NCBI RefSeq assembly: GCF_024129865.1
Contig: NZ_JAMYFE010000071.1
Location: forward strand, 1 to 36,030
Reading direction: 5' to 3'
Source: Stieleria tagensis
GTDB taxonomy: Bacteria > Planctomycetota > Planctomycetia > Pirellulales > Pirellulaceae
DNA: 36,030 nt
The translations under genes were made by a program, and so were the position numbers. Below the pieces are notes generated by a model. The model was not told the origin of the DNA and did no database searches. It saw only the letters and a list, made by a program, of their open reading frames with translations. Of the stretch, positions 7,601 to 15,625 are shown one piece after another (positions within the stretch are counted from its first letter, which is position 1; every line of letters starts with the position of its first letter).

Positions 7601-9955
7601 ATAGGCGGCGACGTCGTCGGCCGAATCCATCGACCGAACCCGATTGTCGATGCCTTTCAAAATCCGCTCGGCTGCCGACGCCAGTGATTCGGCGCGTCGA
7701 TTGCGTTTCTCGACCAGTTGTACTTTGCGGGACTCAAATGCCGCATAAACCTCTTCGCGGCGAGCGGCTAGCTGCTCAATGAATTCATCGAACTCGGCGA
7801 ACTTGCCTTCGAGTTCCTCCAATTGCACCATCACTTTCGTCAGATACTCGTCACATCGCTCGGGGCTGTCACAGACATCCAAATAGCCCGAGGTGGTCTG
7901 TTCTAACAATTTCAATTGCGAGGCGAATTCAGCCCGGCCTTCGACGCCTACTAATTCAGTCGTCCGAGCCTTCAGTGCGCTGCGAACTCGGTTGACCGCT
8001 GCGAACACGTCGCCGATCGAATCGATGATCTCCGTTCGCTTGGTGGAATCGTCGATTCGCAAATTGCTAACGGTTTCGGTCAACAGTTCCAGTTGTCCCG
8101 CAGCGGCATCAATTTCTTCGCCCAACGTTTTGGACTGGGCCACCGTTTCTACCGTGGCAACGCGTTCTTTGGCAGCGGCAATTCGTTCGACGTAGGGGTC
8201 CAATGATCCGGGGGTCAACAAAAAATCGACGCATCGTCGACTCAACCGCTCACTGCGTTCTGCCGTGTCCGCCTCCAGCTGCTCGACGACAGCTTCGTCG
8301 ACATACCGCAGATCCTTCAGTCCCAACGCATGCCCACGTTGCTGGCGCAACTGTGCCAACGAATCGACAAAATCATCGATGGATTCAAACCGACTTCGCT
8401 CGATCTGTTTGATCAGACTTTCGATGTCCGATCGCACCTGACGGGTACGAGACTCAGTCTCCTTGCGTACCCGGACAACTTTGTCAAATTCTTCGACCGC
8501 AGCACCGGCGGCTTGTCGGATCTTTTGCAGTGGTTCGCCGAGTGACTCCGTCTCGGCTTTTTCGATCCAGAAATAGCTGTCCAGGATGTCTGACGCCTTT
8601 TTGCCCAGGTCGACATACAAGCCTTCATAGCTGTCATCCTTGTCAATCAGTTGCAACAGTTCGCTGCATTCGGCCATACCGCGAACGATTTCTTTGTTGC
8701 CGATTTTAAACAGGTAGGAATCGGTCTGGTTTTCGGCGACGTAATCGGGACCGGTGAACGGTGTTTGCCAGATCTGAACCGCGTGGTGTTTTTGGGGCTG
8801 TTCCTGGGACCGGAAACAAACCATTTCGCCCTCTTCGAAAAACGTTTGCCCGTGACAGACCAACGGTGTTTCGACGGATTGTTGAATCAGGTTGTAGCGA
8901 AGCTGGACGTAGGTTCCGGTGTGTGGAGCATAGAACAGGTACAAAAAATCTTCACCATTGCTGGCCGCGATCGTGCGTTGATAACGCATGTCGCTCAGCC
9001 CGGTGTCGAAGCGTTTGAATTCACCGGTTTGCAGGTAATAGCCGCCGGGGAAAATCAAGCCTTGGTCGCCGGGCAACATCACGCAAGCGTCCGCGATCTC
9101 GTCTAGCCGCATCACCTTTTGAATCTTGCTGTTGAAAACCAGGTAACGCGTTTTTTCCTCCTGGTACGGCTTCATTTTTAGCAGCACCAGATTGCCTAGT
9201 ACGGCGTAGTGAATTTCCGCGTCATCGAGTTTCTGGTCGGGGTTGTCGACCGGTTCGGCATAGATCCCTTCGCCGCTGCCGGTATTGTTTTCGACTTTGA
9301 TGGTCAAATCACCGCCGACGGTTTCGACGTATACCAAGTCTTCGATCGAAACGTGTGGGTGATCGCCGTAGCGATGTTGGTCACGGGTGGTGCGTGTCCA
9401 GCGAAATTCGTGTTGGGCCGGTTGACGGACTTCGTGTTCACTGCGGTTGTCGATGTACTGCAATGAGTCCGAAGCCATCCGCCATTTGAAAGACTTGATG
9501 TCACGTTCGGTCTTGCCGACTTGAAACACCATGTGCAACATCGGCCCGGCACAGAAGAAGCGCAAAAATCGCGTGTCTTTGTAGAACCGATAGAGTTCGC
9601 TGAAATCGGTGTGGAATCGATCGTCACCGATCACATCCAGATTAGATTCATGGAACTGGTTGTCGGCGAGCCGATACGCAGAAAAGACGTCGGCGAGTTC
9701 GATTTCGGTTTTCAGCCCGAATTGAACGTTGTATCCGAACAAAAACTGGTCGCCGACCGAGACCAGATCGCGTGGCACACAGTTGTGTTCCGTGGTCACG
9801 CGTTCGGTGGCGATCAATTTTGTCTCGATACTCCCAAACACCTCGGCGCGCGACTCATTCAATTTGCCTAGCCGCGTCCGCAGATCGGACGCTGCGTCAC
9901 GCAGCCGATTGCGTAGGACTTCGTAGGTCCCTGCGGCGAGTTGAGAATCAGTCAT
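4700..9955 (-). CDS. Giant coiled-coil AAA+ ATPase (DUF3686, 'DNA repair ATPase' family)
   Basis: The 1751-residue protein starts with a region of about 430 residues rich in short beta strands, as in DUF3686 (PF12458). A charged coiled-coil section of about 400 residues follows (roughly 460-860), then a helical region, then an AAA+ module. Walker A is PPGYGKTT with Lys1274; Walker B is LYLDDIQH with Asp1336-Asp1337. A further ~250 residues, partly coiled, end the protein. DUF3686 is known to occur together with AAA domains; the DNA-repair label in databases rests on similarity, not on a tested function. No signal peptide or membrane segment is seen, so it is cytoplasmic. It is the last gene of the NfeD-flotillin operon, 46 bp after the flotillin stop, suggesting an ATP-driven remodeller recruited to a flotillin scaffold. 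The ATG at 9955 has no clear SD site. Confidence 0.8.
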   Translation of the reverse strand: MTDSQLAAGTYEVLRNRLRDAASDLRTRLGKLNESRAEVFGSIETKLIATERVTTEHNCVPRDLVSVGDQFLFGYNVQFGLKTEIELADVFSAYRLADNQFHESNLDVIGDDRFHTDFSELYRFYKDTRFLRFFCAGPMLHMVFQVGKTERDIKSFKWRMASDSLQYIDNRSEHEVRQPAQHEFRWTRTTRDQHRYGDHPHVSIEDLVYVETVGGDLTIKVENNTGSGEGIYAEPVDNPDQKLDDAEIHYAVLGNLVLLKMKPYQEEKTRYLVFNSKIQKVMRLDEIADACVMLPGDQGLIFPGGYYLQTGEFKRFDTGLSDMRYQRTIAASNGEDFLYLFYAPHTGTYVQLRYNLIQQSVETPLVCHGQTFFEEGEMVCFRSQEQPQKHHAVQIWQTPFTGPDYVAENQTDSYLFKIGNKEIVRGMAECSELLQLIDKDDSYEGLYVDLGKKASDILDSYFWIEKAETESLGEPLQKIRQAAGAAVEEFDKVVRVRKETESRTRQVRSDIESLIKQIERSRFESIDDFVDSLAQLRQQRGHALGLKDLRYVDEAVVEQLEADTAERSERLSRRCVDFLLTPGSLDPYVERIAAAKERVATVETVAQSKTLGEEIDAAAGQLELLTETVSNLRIDDSTKRTEIIDSIGDVFAAVNRVRSALKARTTELVGVEGRAEFASQLKLLEQTTSGYLDVCDSPERCDEYLTKVMVQLEELEGKFAEFDEFIEQLAARREEVYAAFESRKVQLVEKRNRRAESLASAAERILKGIDNRVRSMDSADDVAAYFAGDLMVEKVRDIIQNLQDLDDAVRVGDLQSRMKTIREDAVRQLKDRHDLYEDGGDVIRMGEHRFAVNTQPLDLTTVMRNDAMCLHLTGTQFFHPLDDPALTDSKDLWNQELISENRDVYRAEFLAVELFHALKQSRQPIDSEELDASWVQAKIAGRFGEGYAKGVHDHDASLILRTLVEMDSKIDLLSHPPSVRAASLLWFSKLLDGKTRKAMTDWIGGFAKLAKAFPNADPAVEFRQKLTELATVDEALWSPLFGRDVTATAIADYLFDQLVHVSRKNVASSRAAGLFQSFTESIPEVDRQKWLATALKSNEADPVCSFVLARNWAEAYLKNHPNKNETDPATDYVDELAWLILCGDLGQSRVTEVSISTMLEGMAGSHSRIQSGQMVLHYHELLRRVGRYMIDVVPRYQALNQTKARLIADARADMRLDEFKPRVLTSFVRNRLIDEVYLPLIGDNLAKQMGAAGENKRTDRMGLLLLISPPGYGKTTLMEYIANRLGLVFMKINGPAIGHQVTSLDPAEAPNAAAKEEVERLNLALEMGDNVMLYLDDIQHTHPEFLQKFISLCDATRKIEGVSHGRTRTYDLRGRRVAVVMAGNPYTESGERFQIPDMLSNRADVYNLGEIIGESADAFEMSYLENCLTSNAALAPLSTAGSDDARAIITAAQRDTLEGMELQSNLSSDQVREMFEVMRKLLRVRDIVLRVNRAYIRSAAQADAYRTEPPFKLQGSYRNMNRMAEKVAGVMNADELQSLIVGSYQQDAQTLTTDNEANVLKFKELMGILTAEEKERWDSIKYSYVESTRMQGMDSEDQAGQLMRQLASMRDGLESIRQVISKAIAVGNDGTEERMDARIDLIRHSLTASAEQLSGTLKTTGEQLQRISDLQANAAPPDQKVFVQHKVPRVLADLIKGQFHLMQEWLRPILTESIGNGRDLSKLKEQLDQMAQNYREIEDTFDAATGEDRPS

Positions 9956-10001
9956 GGTGCTGGCGGTGTTCAGTCGGAGACGGGTTGAGAAGGCTCAGGG
10001 G

Positions 10002-12152
10002 TTACGCCGACTTGCCATTATTAGCCGACTTGGAATCGAGCAATCGCCCCGCTTTTTGGTCGGCGATGTTGGCTGTTCCCGCCATACCCAACAGGCTGGT
10101 CAATTGTGAACGCACATCTTCGGTGTCGGCCATCCCCATCATTTTGGCGATCAACGCTGCGATGGACAGGTCTTTGACGCCGTCGGTATCAAGATGAAAC
10201 TGACCGATCATCTTGCTCAGTTGGTCGCGAAAGTACTCCGCATTGCCGTCAAAGAACGTGTCTTTGATATCGGTCGCCACGCGGCTGTTGTAGACAAAGC
10301 GATCGATCGCTTTACCGCCCTTGACCGCCGACGTGATCTGGTCAAAGAACTCGCCGTCGCCGCCGACGATGTCGATGCGAGCTGCTTTCAGTGCCTCGCC
10401 GACAACTCCGGCTTGGCTTTCGGCAATCCCGCGTTGTGCATCGATGGCTGCGATTTCGACATCCTTTTCCTTGTTCAGACGCAGCTTGAATTCTTCGTGA
10501 TCCTTGCCAACGCTGTCCAACAATTTCATCGCCTCGGCTTTCTCGGTGATACCGGTCGCTTCGCTGCGATATTTTTCCAGATCCACATTGGCTTCGGCCA
10601 GTCCTTGTTTTTCAGTCGCAGCCGCTCGAGCTTCGATGCCCTTGGCTTCGGCGACGGCTTTTCTTTCTAGCACGGTGGCTTCTGCCAGTCCTTCTTTTTC
10701 CAAGCTGCCGGCTTTGGCTTCTTGGACACGAGCTTCTGCCAATCCGCTGGCAGCCGCTTGAGCCGCTTCGGCCTCAGCCAGCATCTTGGTGGCCGCGGTT
10801 TCTTTTTCCGCAGCGTCGCGTTTGGCTTCGGCTTCGATGCGAATCTTTTCGGCAAACAATTCGCTGGATTCTTTTTCTGCTTGCGCCAGTTTGGTTTGCC
10901 GGATCAATTCTTCTTCGGCCCGCATTTCGGCGCCGGTGATCTGGACTTTCTTCGTTCGCTCGGCCTTGGCGTGTTCCTCGGTATCCTTGATGCGTTCCTT
11001 TTCTTCGACCACGGCGCGTTCAACAGCGACTCGTTCGCGAATCACCTCTTGGATGTTGCGTTTTTCGGTTTCGATGGCTTTTTCTTTTTCGACCTCGGCA
11101 ACGCCAACGACACGCAGTCGTTCGGTTGCTTCCAAGTCTCGATCACGATTGACACGTTCCAATTCGACCGCATCGGTTTTCTCTTTGTTGCGTTGGGCAA
11201 CCAAGATTTGGCGATCTTTGTTTTCGGTCGCGATCCCCAGTTCCTCTTCGGTTGTGATCCGTGCGCGTTCGGATTCCAATCGTTGTTCCTGTTGGACTTT
11301 GGCAGCCGACGCCTGTTCGCGGGCGGAAATTTCCGCGATCTCACGCCGCTGTTTTTCGACGGCTTCGACGCGTTGCCGTTCCAAGGCCAGGATCGTTTCC
11401 TCGGCTTCGACGTCCTGCTTTTTCAGCGTTTTTTCTTTGTCACGGGTGAACTGATTCTCTTTGACCTTTTCGGCTGAAGTCAGTTCGGTGATTTTCTTGA
11501 TCCCCTCGGCGTCCAGGATGTTGTTCGGTGACAACATTTCCAGAGGGGTCTGTTCCAGATAATCGATCGCCGCGTCGTCCAGTCGGTAGCCGTTCAAATC
11601 GGTGCCGATGACCTTCAAAATTTCGTTCTTGAATTTGTCACGTTCTTCGTACAGTTCGACAAAATCGAATTGTTTCCCAACGGTCTTCAATGCCTCGGAA
11701 AATTTTGCGTCGAACAGCTCACGCAGTGTTTCAATTTCAGAACAGCGTTTTGCGCCGATCGCACCGGCGACTTCTTTCATCTCTTCTTCGCTACTATCGA
11801 CGCGAATGAAGAAGGCGACTTTGATGTCCGCGCGGATGTTGTCGCGACAGATCAATCCCTCGCTGCCTTGCCGGCTGATTTCGAAACTTTTTAGCGACAG
11901 GTCCATCAGTTCGTAGCGCTGGACCACCGGATAGATCAACATGCCGCCACCGGTGGTGACTTTCATGTCGCCCAAGCCGGTCTTGACGATCGCCTTGTCC
12001 GGTCCCACGACCATGTAGCACTTTTTGAAAGTCGCGATCGCCGCGAACAACAGAAACAGCAGGATGCCGAATCCGATCAGCAGAAACCCTCCGACTCCGT
12101 CGAAGATCTCGGCGATCAGCGCCGGTTGCATTAGGAACGTATTAATGGTCAC
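10002..12152 (-). CDS. Flotillin / SPFH-domain protein, YqiK-like
   Basis: The 716-residue protein has one N-terminal membrane segment (about 18-42, GFLLIGFGILLFLLFAAIA), an SPFH/Band 7 domain (about 45-260), and a very long Glu/Ala/Lys-rich coiled coil (about 225-560) with heptad-like AEAKGIEARAA and EKQGLAEA stretches. The C-terminal ~150 residues are globular. This is the architecture of bacterial flotillins that scaffold ordered membrane domains and influence membrane fluidity and protein turnover. The start is GTG at 12152, overlapping the NfeD stop (GTGA, 12149-12152), with GGAG 8 nt upstream, so translation is probably coupled. The NfeD-flotillin pairing matches E. coli yqiJ-yqiK and many other bacteria; the ATPase downstream is the less familiar partner. 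Confidence 0.92.
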   Translation of the reverse strand: MTINTFLMQPALIAEIFDGVGGFLLIGFGILLFLLFAAIATFKKCYMVVGPDKAIVKTGLGDMKVTTGGGMLIYPVVQRYELMDLSLKSFEISRQGSEGLICRDNIRADIKVAFFIRVDSSEEEMKEVAGAIGAKRCSEIETLRELFDAKFSEALKTVGKQFDFVELYEERDKFKNEILKVIGTDLNGYRLDDAAIDYLEQTPLEMLSPNNILDAEGIKKITELTSAEKVKENQFTRDKEKTLKKQDVEAEETILALERQRVEAVEKQRREIAEISAREQASAAKVQQEQRLESERARITTEEELGIATENKDRQILVAQRNKEKTDAVELERVNRDRDLEATERLRVVGVAEVEKEKAIETEKRNIQEVIRERVAVERAVVEEKERIKDTEEHAKAERTKKVQITGAEMRAEEELIRQTKLAQAEKESSELFAEKIRIEAEAKRDAAEKETAATKMLAEAEAAQAAASGLAEARVQEAKAGSLEKEGLAEATVLERKAVAEAKGIEARAAATEKQGLAEANVDLEKYRSEATGITEKAEAMKLLDSVGKDHEEFKLRLNKEKDVEIAAIDAQRGIAESQAGVVGEALKAARIDIVGGDGEFFDQITSAVKGGKAIDRFVYNSRVATDIKDTFFDGNAEYFRDQLSKMIGQFHLDTDGVKDLSIAALIAKMMGMADTEDVRSQLTSLLGMAGTANIADQKAGRLLDSKSANNGKSA

Positions 12153-12880
12153 GAGTCGTTCTCCGGTAGGATTTCAGTTACGGTGTAAATCCGTTTGATC
12201 GGATCAAAATCAACAATCCGCACTTCCGTCCCTTTCGGAATCTCTGTTCCGTTGGTGCGGACGTTCAGCAATAGCGGAGCGGCGTTCGTCCGAAACTTAG
12301 CTTGCCCGAACGTGGGGGTTGCTGAGATCGACGAAATTTCACAGGTTGCTCCCATCAGTCTGTGTTTGTCGTAGCCGGCCGGAGGAGAAAATTTCCCAAC
12401 GGCCGGTTGAGTCGCATATTTGGTTGCGATAATCGAGATGACGCCATTGCGGACAATCAGCAACAGCGATGGAATCCAGGTCGGGGCATAGTGCTTGGAA
12501 TCAAATCCATGCCACAGCCCGTATGAAATCATCCAGAACAGAAACGTAAAGACGCCCATCCAGACCACCACCGGCACGCGGCCGAAATTAGTCCAGCGGA
12601 CGGTCGTTGCCGCCAGTCCGTTGATGAAATCCAACCCGCTGTGATGGCTGACATTCACGTCAGCACCGCCCAGATCGACATCAATGCCATCCAGTTCCGG
12701 AGCATCCAGACCGCCGGAGACGTCAGCGTCCAGGTCTAAATCCGGAGCATCGAAATCCAATTCGATCAGCCCGATCAGTGCGATCAGGGTGTACACAACC
12801 AACAGGCAGACCAGAATCGATGCCGGCCATACGGGGCCGACAAACATTCGCTGGGCGAGATCTGTGAATGTTGCTTGCAC
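12149..12880 (-). CDS. NfeD/YqiJ-like membrane protein with C-terminal OB fold
   Basis: The 243-residue protein has a hydrophobic segment at about 17-39, an Asp-rich linker (about 40-80, with repeats such as DAPDLDLDADV and DGIDVDLGGADV), two more hydrophobic segments (about 100-122 and 138-155), and a C-terminal domain of about 75 residues. That domain (LMGATCEISS through IYTVTEILPE) resembles the OB fold of NfeD-type flotillin partners. OB-fold NfeD proteins bind or position the SPFH protein in the membrane. The start codon is GTG at 12880; the only SD-like bases (GTAGG, about 11 nt upstream) sit in a hairpin stem described separately. First gene of the operon. The acidic linker is unusually regular and could bind divalent cations, which is inference. 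Confidence 0.82.
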   Translation of the reverse strand: MQATFTDLAQRMFVGPVWPASILVCLLVVYTLIALIGLIELDFDAPDLDLDADVSGGLDAPELDGIDVDLGGADVNVSHHSGLDFINGLAATTVRWTNFGRVPVVVWMGVFTFLFWMISYGLWHGFDSKHYAPTWIPSLLLIVRNGVISIIATKYATQPAVGKFSPPAGYDKHRLMGATCEISSISATPTFGQAKFRTNAAPLLLNVRTNGTEIPKGTEVRIVDFDPIKRIYTVTEILPENDS

Positions 12881-12890
12881 TGCTATGTTG

Positions 12891-12937
12891 CCTACGCAGA
12901 AAGTCAGATGAGTCGTGAAGTGACTCGTTAGCGTAGG
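12891..12937 (-). promoter_or_regulatory. Leader hairpin covering the SD-like site of the nfeD operon
   Basis: CCTACGC (12891-12897) pairs with GCGTAGG (12931-12937), and inside it GAGTC (12910-12914) pairs with GACTC (12922-12926). On the minus-strand transcript the proximal outer arm reads GCGUAGG and contains the only SD-like bases, ending 10 nt before the GTG start at 12880. If it forms, the stem would hide the ribosome site, so a translational switch (temperature, protein or RNA) is plausible. It may also be only a small dispersed palindrome. Confidence 0.45.
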
Positions 12938-13020
12938 GCATTTTCACTGGACCGATGGGGCGCTTCATGCCTGCAAAACTATGAAATTTCCCCAATTCGT
13001 TGTTCAACGGGGCGCCGCCG

Positions 13021-14142
13021 TTAGCTGAGCAACCCGACCCGGGTGCGTAGCGTGTCCAAATCCAGCATGCCGACCAGCTGGCCGAATTCGCCGGCGACCG
13101 CGAATTGTCGGCACCCTTCCAGTGGTCGCGTGACGACCGATTCCAAGGATTGCTCGGGTGTCAGCACCGGGGCATCATGTCGAGCGATCTGGCCGACAGT
13201 GGTTCTGGCGTCGGCGCCGCGTCGAACCGCCACCGCGACATCTTCCAGCAATAGAATTCCGGCGACCATGTTTTCGGGCCCCACGACCGGCAGCGCCGAA
13301 GTCGGACAGGACCGCAATCGTTCCACCAATTCATCCAGCGGTGTGTCGATCGACAGCCGCGGGGGATCAAGCAGCATCGCGTCTTTGACCGACAGATGGC
13401 GCAGCGGTTCGATCACATCGACCTGGCGGGCCTCGGACAGTCCGGCGTAACAGATAAACACGGCAATCAATCCCGGCATCGGTCTGCCGTAATAGATCGC
13501 CAGTCCCCCCATGCACATCGCACAGGCCACGCCCACCAACGATGCAATCCGAGTGGCTCGGCGGTATTCCAATGCCATTGCCAACAGACTGCGCAGCACC
13601 CGCCCGCCGTCCATCGGAAACGCCGGAATCATGTTGAACAGGATCAGCGCCGTGTTGACCATCATCAAGAACAGCAGGTAGCCCAGAACCGACGGCACAT
13701 CGAGCGCATCAAAAACGCGGTCTCGTGCCTCGGCTTGCGTCAACAAGTCTCCGACCGACGGGAATCCGATCCCCGGGACGATTAATAAAACCAGTCCTAA
13801 GATCAACAAGATGGCCACATTGACCGCCGGACCGGCCACCGCAACCAAAAGTTCTTGCCAAGGAATCCGTGGGATCTTCAGTAATCGGGCGACGCCGCCG
13901 ATGGGAAACAAAGTGATGTCCAAGGTCTCGATCCCGAACCGCCGCGCCGTCAGCGCGTGACCATATTCATGCAGTGTCACGCACAGGAACATGCCCAGCA
14001 GCAGCGAGACGCCAAACGCCATTCCCTGGACTCCGTCCTGGTATCCTGAATAGGCGACGTAGGCGATCAGCAGGGCGAATGACCAATGGACATACACACC
14101 AATTCGAAAGTAAGTTCCGAGCTTCAGTCGTCGCTGCCACAC
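13021..14142 (-). CDS. Site-2 protease-like M50 metalloprotease with CBS domains
   Basis: The 373-residue polytopic membrane protein carries the zinc-binding HEYGH at 58-62 in a transmembrane helix and the third-ligand motif NMIPAFPMDGGR near residue 170. These place it in the M50B rhomboid-independent intramembrane protease family (S2P/SpoIVFB/Rip3-like). Residues about 245-373 form a CBS pair (starting VKDAMLLDPPRL), which in related proteins binds adenine nucleotides and gates activity. Hydrophobic segments lie at about 15-32, 42-66, 92-115, 148-172 and 195-235. The start is GTG at 14142; no earlier start fits. Its substrate, perhaps a membrane-bound anti-sigma factor or transcription factor, is not evident nearby. 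It is divergent, by 61 bp, from the mutarotase gene. Confidence 0.93.
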   Translation of the reverse strand: MWQRRLKLGTYFRIGVYVHWSFALLIAYVAYSGYQDGVQGMAFGVSLLLGMFLCVTLHEYGHALTARRFGIETLDITLFPIGGVARLLKIPRIPWQELLVAVAGPAVNVAILLILGLVLLIVPGIGFPSVGDLLTQAEARDRVFDALDVPSVLGYLLFLMMVNTALILFNMIPAFPMDGGRVLRSLLAMALEYRRATRIASLVGVACAMCMGGLAIYYGRPMPGLIAVFICYAGLSEARQVDVIEPLRHLSVKDAMLLDPPRLSIDTPLDELVERLRSCPTSALPVVGPENMVAGILLLEDVAVAVRRGADARTTVGQIARHDAPVLTPEQSLESVVTRPLEGCRQFAVAGEFGQLVGMLDLDTLRTRVGLLS

Positions 14143-14203
14143 GTTGGGTCGACCTGTTAGAGAGACCGTCGTTTTCTGTTTTCCCGCACTTCACACAGCT
14201 ACT

Positions 14204-14647
14204 ATGTTACGCCACAAACTGATTCACCCCCAGATCTCATCCATCCTAGCCGCTTCAGGGCACCATAGTTCGATCTTGATCGCCGACGGAAATTACCCTG
14301 CGGCCAGTAAACGTGGCCCTCGCGCGGAACTGGTCAGTTTGAATCTGATGCCCGGCGTACCGACCTGCAACCAAGTGCTGGAAGCAGTGCTGTCGGCGAT
14401 CCCGGTCGAAGCCATTGAGACAATGCAGACCGAAACCGAGGGACCCTACGCACTCGATGGCGACCCACCGGTCTGGGAGGACTATCGAGCCACCATCAAA
14501 GCGGAAGGACTCGATCTGGAATTGAAACCGATCGACAAGTGGGATTTTTACAAAGCGGTTAGCACCGATGATCATGTACTGACCATCCAAACCGCCGATC
14601 AACAACGTTATGCAAACATTTTGCTGACCGTTGGCGTGCGAATGTAA
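14204..14647 (+). CDS. RbsD/FucU-family sugar mutarotase
   Basis: The 147-residue protein fits RbsD/FucU in length and motifs. HPQISSILAASGHH carries the conserved catalytic-type histidine (His20) of the GHG motif, IADGNYPA matches the usual IADANFP segment, and the C terminus RYANILLTVGV carries the conserved Tyr136 and Asn138. Such proteins speed the conversion between sugar anomers (fucose or ribose) in the cytoplasm and often accompany sugar dehydrogenases or kinases; none is adjacent here. The frame is open back to 14144, but the ATG at 14204 aligns with the family start. The third residue of the GHG motif is His (GHH), so the substrate may differ. It is convergent with the membrane protein gene ending at 14667. 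Confidence 0.9.
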   Translation: MLRHKLIHPQISSILAASGHHSSILIADGNYPAASKRGPRAELVSLNLMPGVPTCNQVLEAVLSAIPVEAIETMQTETEGPYALDGDPPVWEDYRATIKAEGLDLELKPIDKWDFYKAVSTDDHVLTIQTADQQRYANILLTVGVRM

Positions 14648-14666
14648 CCGTCTGGGATGACGGGCG

Positions 14667-15329
14667 CTACCGCCACAGCCAGTCGCGGAACCCCTCGACC
14701 ACCTGTTGGCGCTCGGCCAACGCGTGCCACAGGGCAAACGCAGCCAACAGAGTCGCGACCGCCACCATCGTGCCGCCGCGACGCTGCGCCGGGGCCGAAC
14801 TGGATTGGGATTTGTCGCGCAAATGCCCCAGCAACTGGTCCCAAAACTCGCTGGTCGCAATCGGCTCGAACGATTCGATCGACGCCGAATCCAGGCCTGG
14901 CTGTCCGGCCGCCCGTAAATGAATCCGCAGCTTCGGCAATTCGACCTGCAGTGAATCTGCGTCGCTGGTTGCTCCAGGATCCAGCTCTTTGGCCGCCTGC
15001 AACAACGGATCCAACATCTGTTTCGGTGTCCGCCCGTAAACAACCAAGCGCGGCCGCGAGGTCAGGGCGATTAGCGAGACGATCAATCCGTAGAACGTTG
15101 CCAAGGCAAACCAAACCCAGGGGCCAAACACACCGGCGGCTTTGGTTGGAAAAAACAATTCACCGGGGCCGATCGCAACCAATCCGGCCACGGCGAACCC
15201 CAGTGCGGCAATGTCACGTCCGCCCGTCGTGATCAAAACGCGTCCCAGCAAGCGGATCACGCCTAATAACAGCAGATAGGCGATCAGCGGCAGCAGGGCG
15301 ATCAGCAGATAGATCGGTTCAATGGACAT
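14667..15329 (-). CDS. Small membrane protein of unknown function
   Basis: From the ATG at 15329 the protein has 220 residues: an N-terminal hydrophobic block (about 5-28, YLLIALLPLIAYLLLLGVI), two further segments (about 38-58 and 70-95), a soluble domain (about 95-185, starting SRPRLVVYGRTPKQML), and a last membrane helix (about 190-210, GGTMVAVATLLAAFALWHAL). I do not recognise the family. The topology suggests a cytoplasmic domain anchored at both ends. The frame is open up to 15584, but that extension is Arg/Pro-rich and unlike a signal, so the internal ATG is preferred; it has no clear SD site. It is convergent with the mutarotase and divergent from the GT2 gene. Confidence 0.7.
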   Translation of the reverse strand: MSIEPIYLLIALLPLIAYLLLLGVIRLLGRVLITTGGRDIAALGFAVAGLVAIGPGELFFPTKAAGVFGPWVWFALATFYGLIVSLIALTSRPRLVVYGRTPKQMLDPLLQAAKELDPGATSDADSLQVELPKLRIHLRAAGQPGLDSASIESFEPIATSEFWDQLLGHLRDKSQSSSAPAQRRGGTMVAVATLLAAFALWHALAERQQVVEGFRDWLWR

Positions 15330-15625
15330 TGGGACCCGGGTAGAGACAAACGGACGCGACGTATGCGGCGGGTGGGCGAGTGAATCACCATACAGACGCT
15401 TCAGCCTACCAACCGAAACGCCCGACGAGTAGCCACCTGCTGGTGAGTCCCGTTCGTCCTGTGGCACAGCGACAATCCGGTCAATCGGGAAAATCGTCAA
15501 TCTCTGAGTGATTAGTCTGGCCCGATTTGCAGTTCGCAGGAGTCGCCGCCATTGTTCGCGCGTCAAGCTTGGTGGTCTGCTCACTTTTCGGTCCAGCGAC
15601 TTTGTTCGGAATCACGGTTTCATTG
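15330..15625. other. Divergent intergenic region
   Basis: About 296 bp between the starts of the membrane protein gene and the GT2 gene. It should hold both promoters. I see no convincing -35/-10 pair, long inverted repeat or small gene in it. If GT2 starts earlier (TTG or GTG codons from 15527 are in frame), the region is shorter. Confidence 0.4.

Noticed and set aside
4700-9955. SMC/Rad50-type DNA-repair protein
   Set aside because: Coiled coils are present, but the ATPase is a single internal AAA+ module, not split ABC-type halves, and there is no signature LSGG motif.
10722-11477. Plus-strand frame of 251 codons opposite the flotillin coiled coil
   Set aside because: Phe-rich shadow produced by the Glu/Ala/Lys codons of the real gene on the other strand; no domain or SD site.
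14255-15043. Minus-strand frame of 262 codons spanning the mutarotase and the membrane protein
   Set aside because: It overlaps two better-supported genes in other frames and has Cys/Arg-rich composition typical of shadows.
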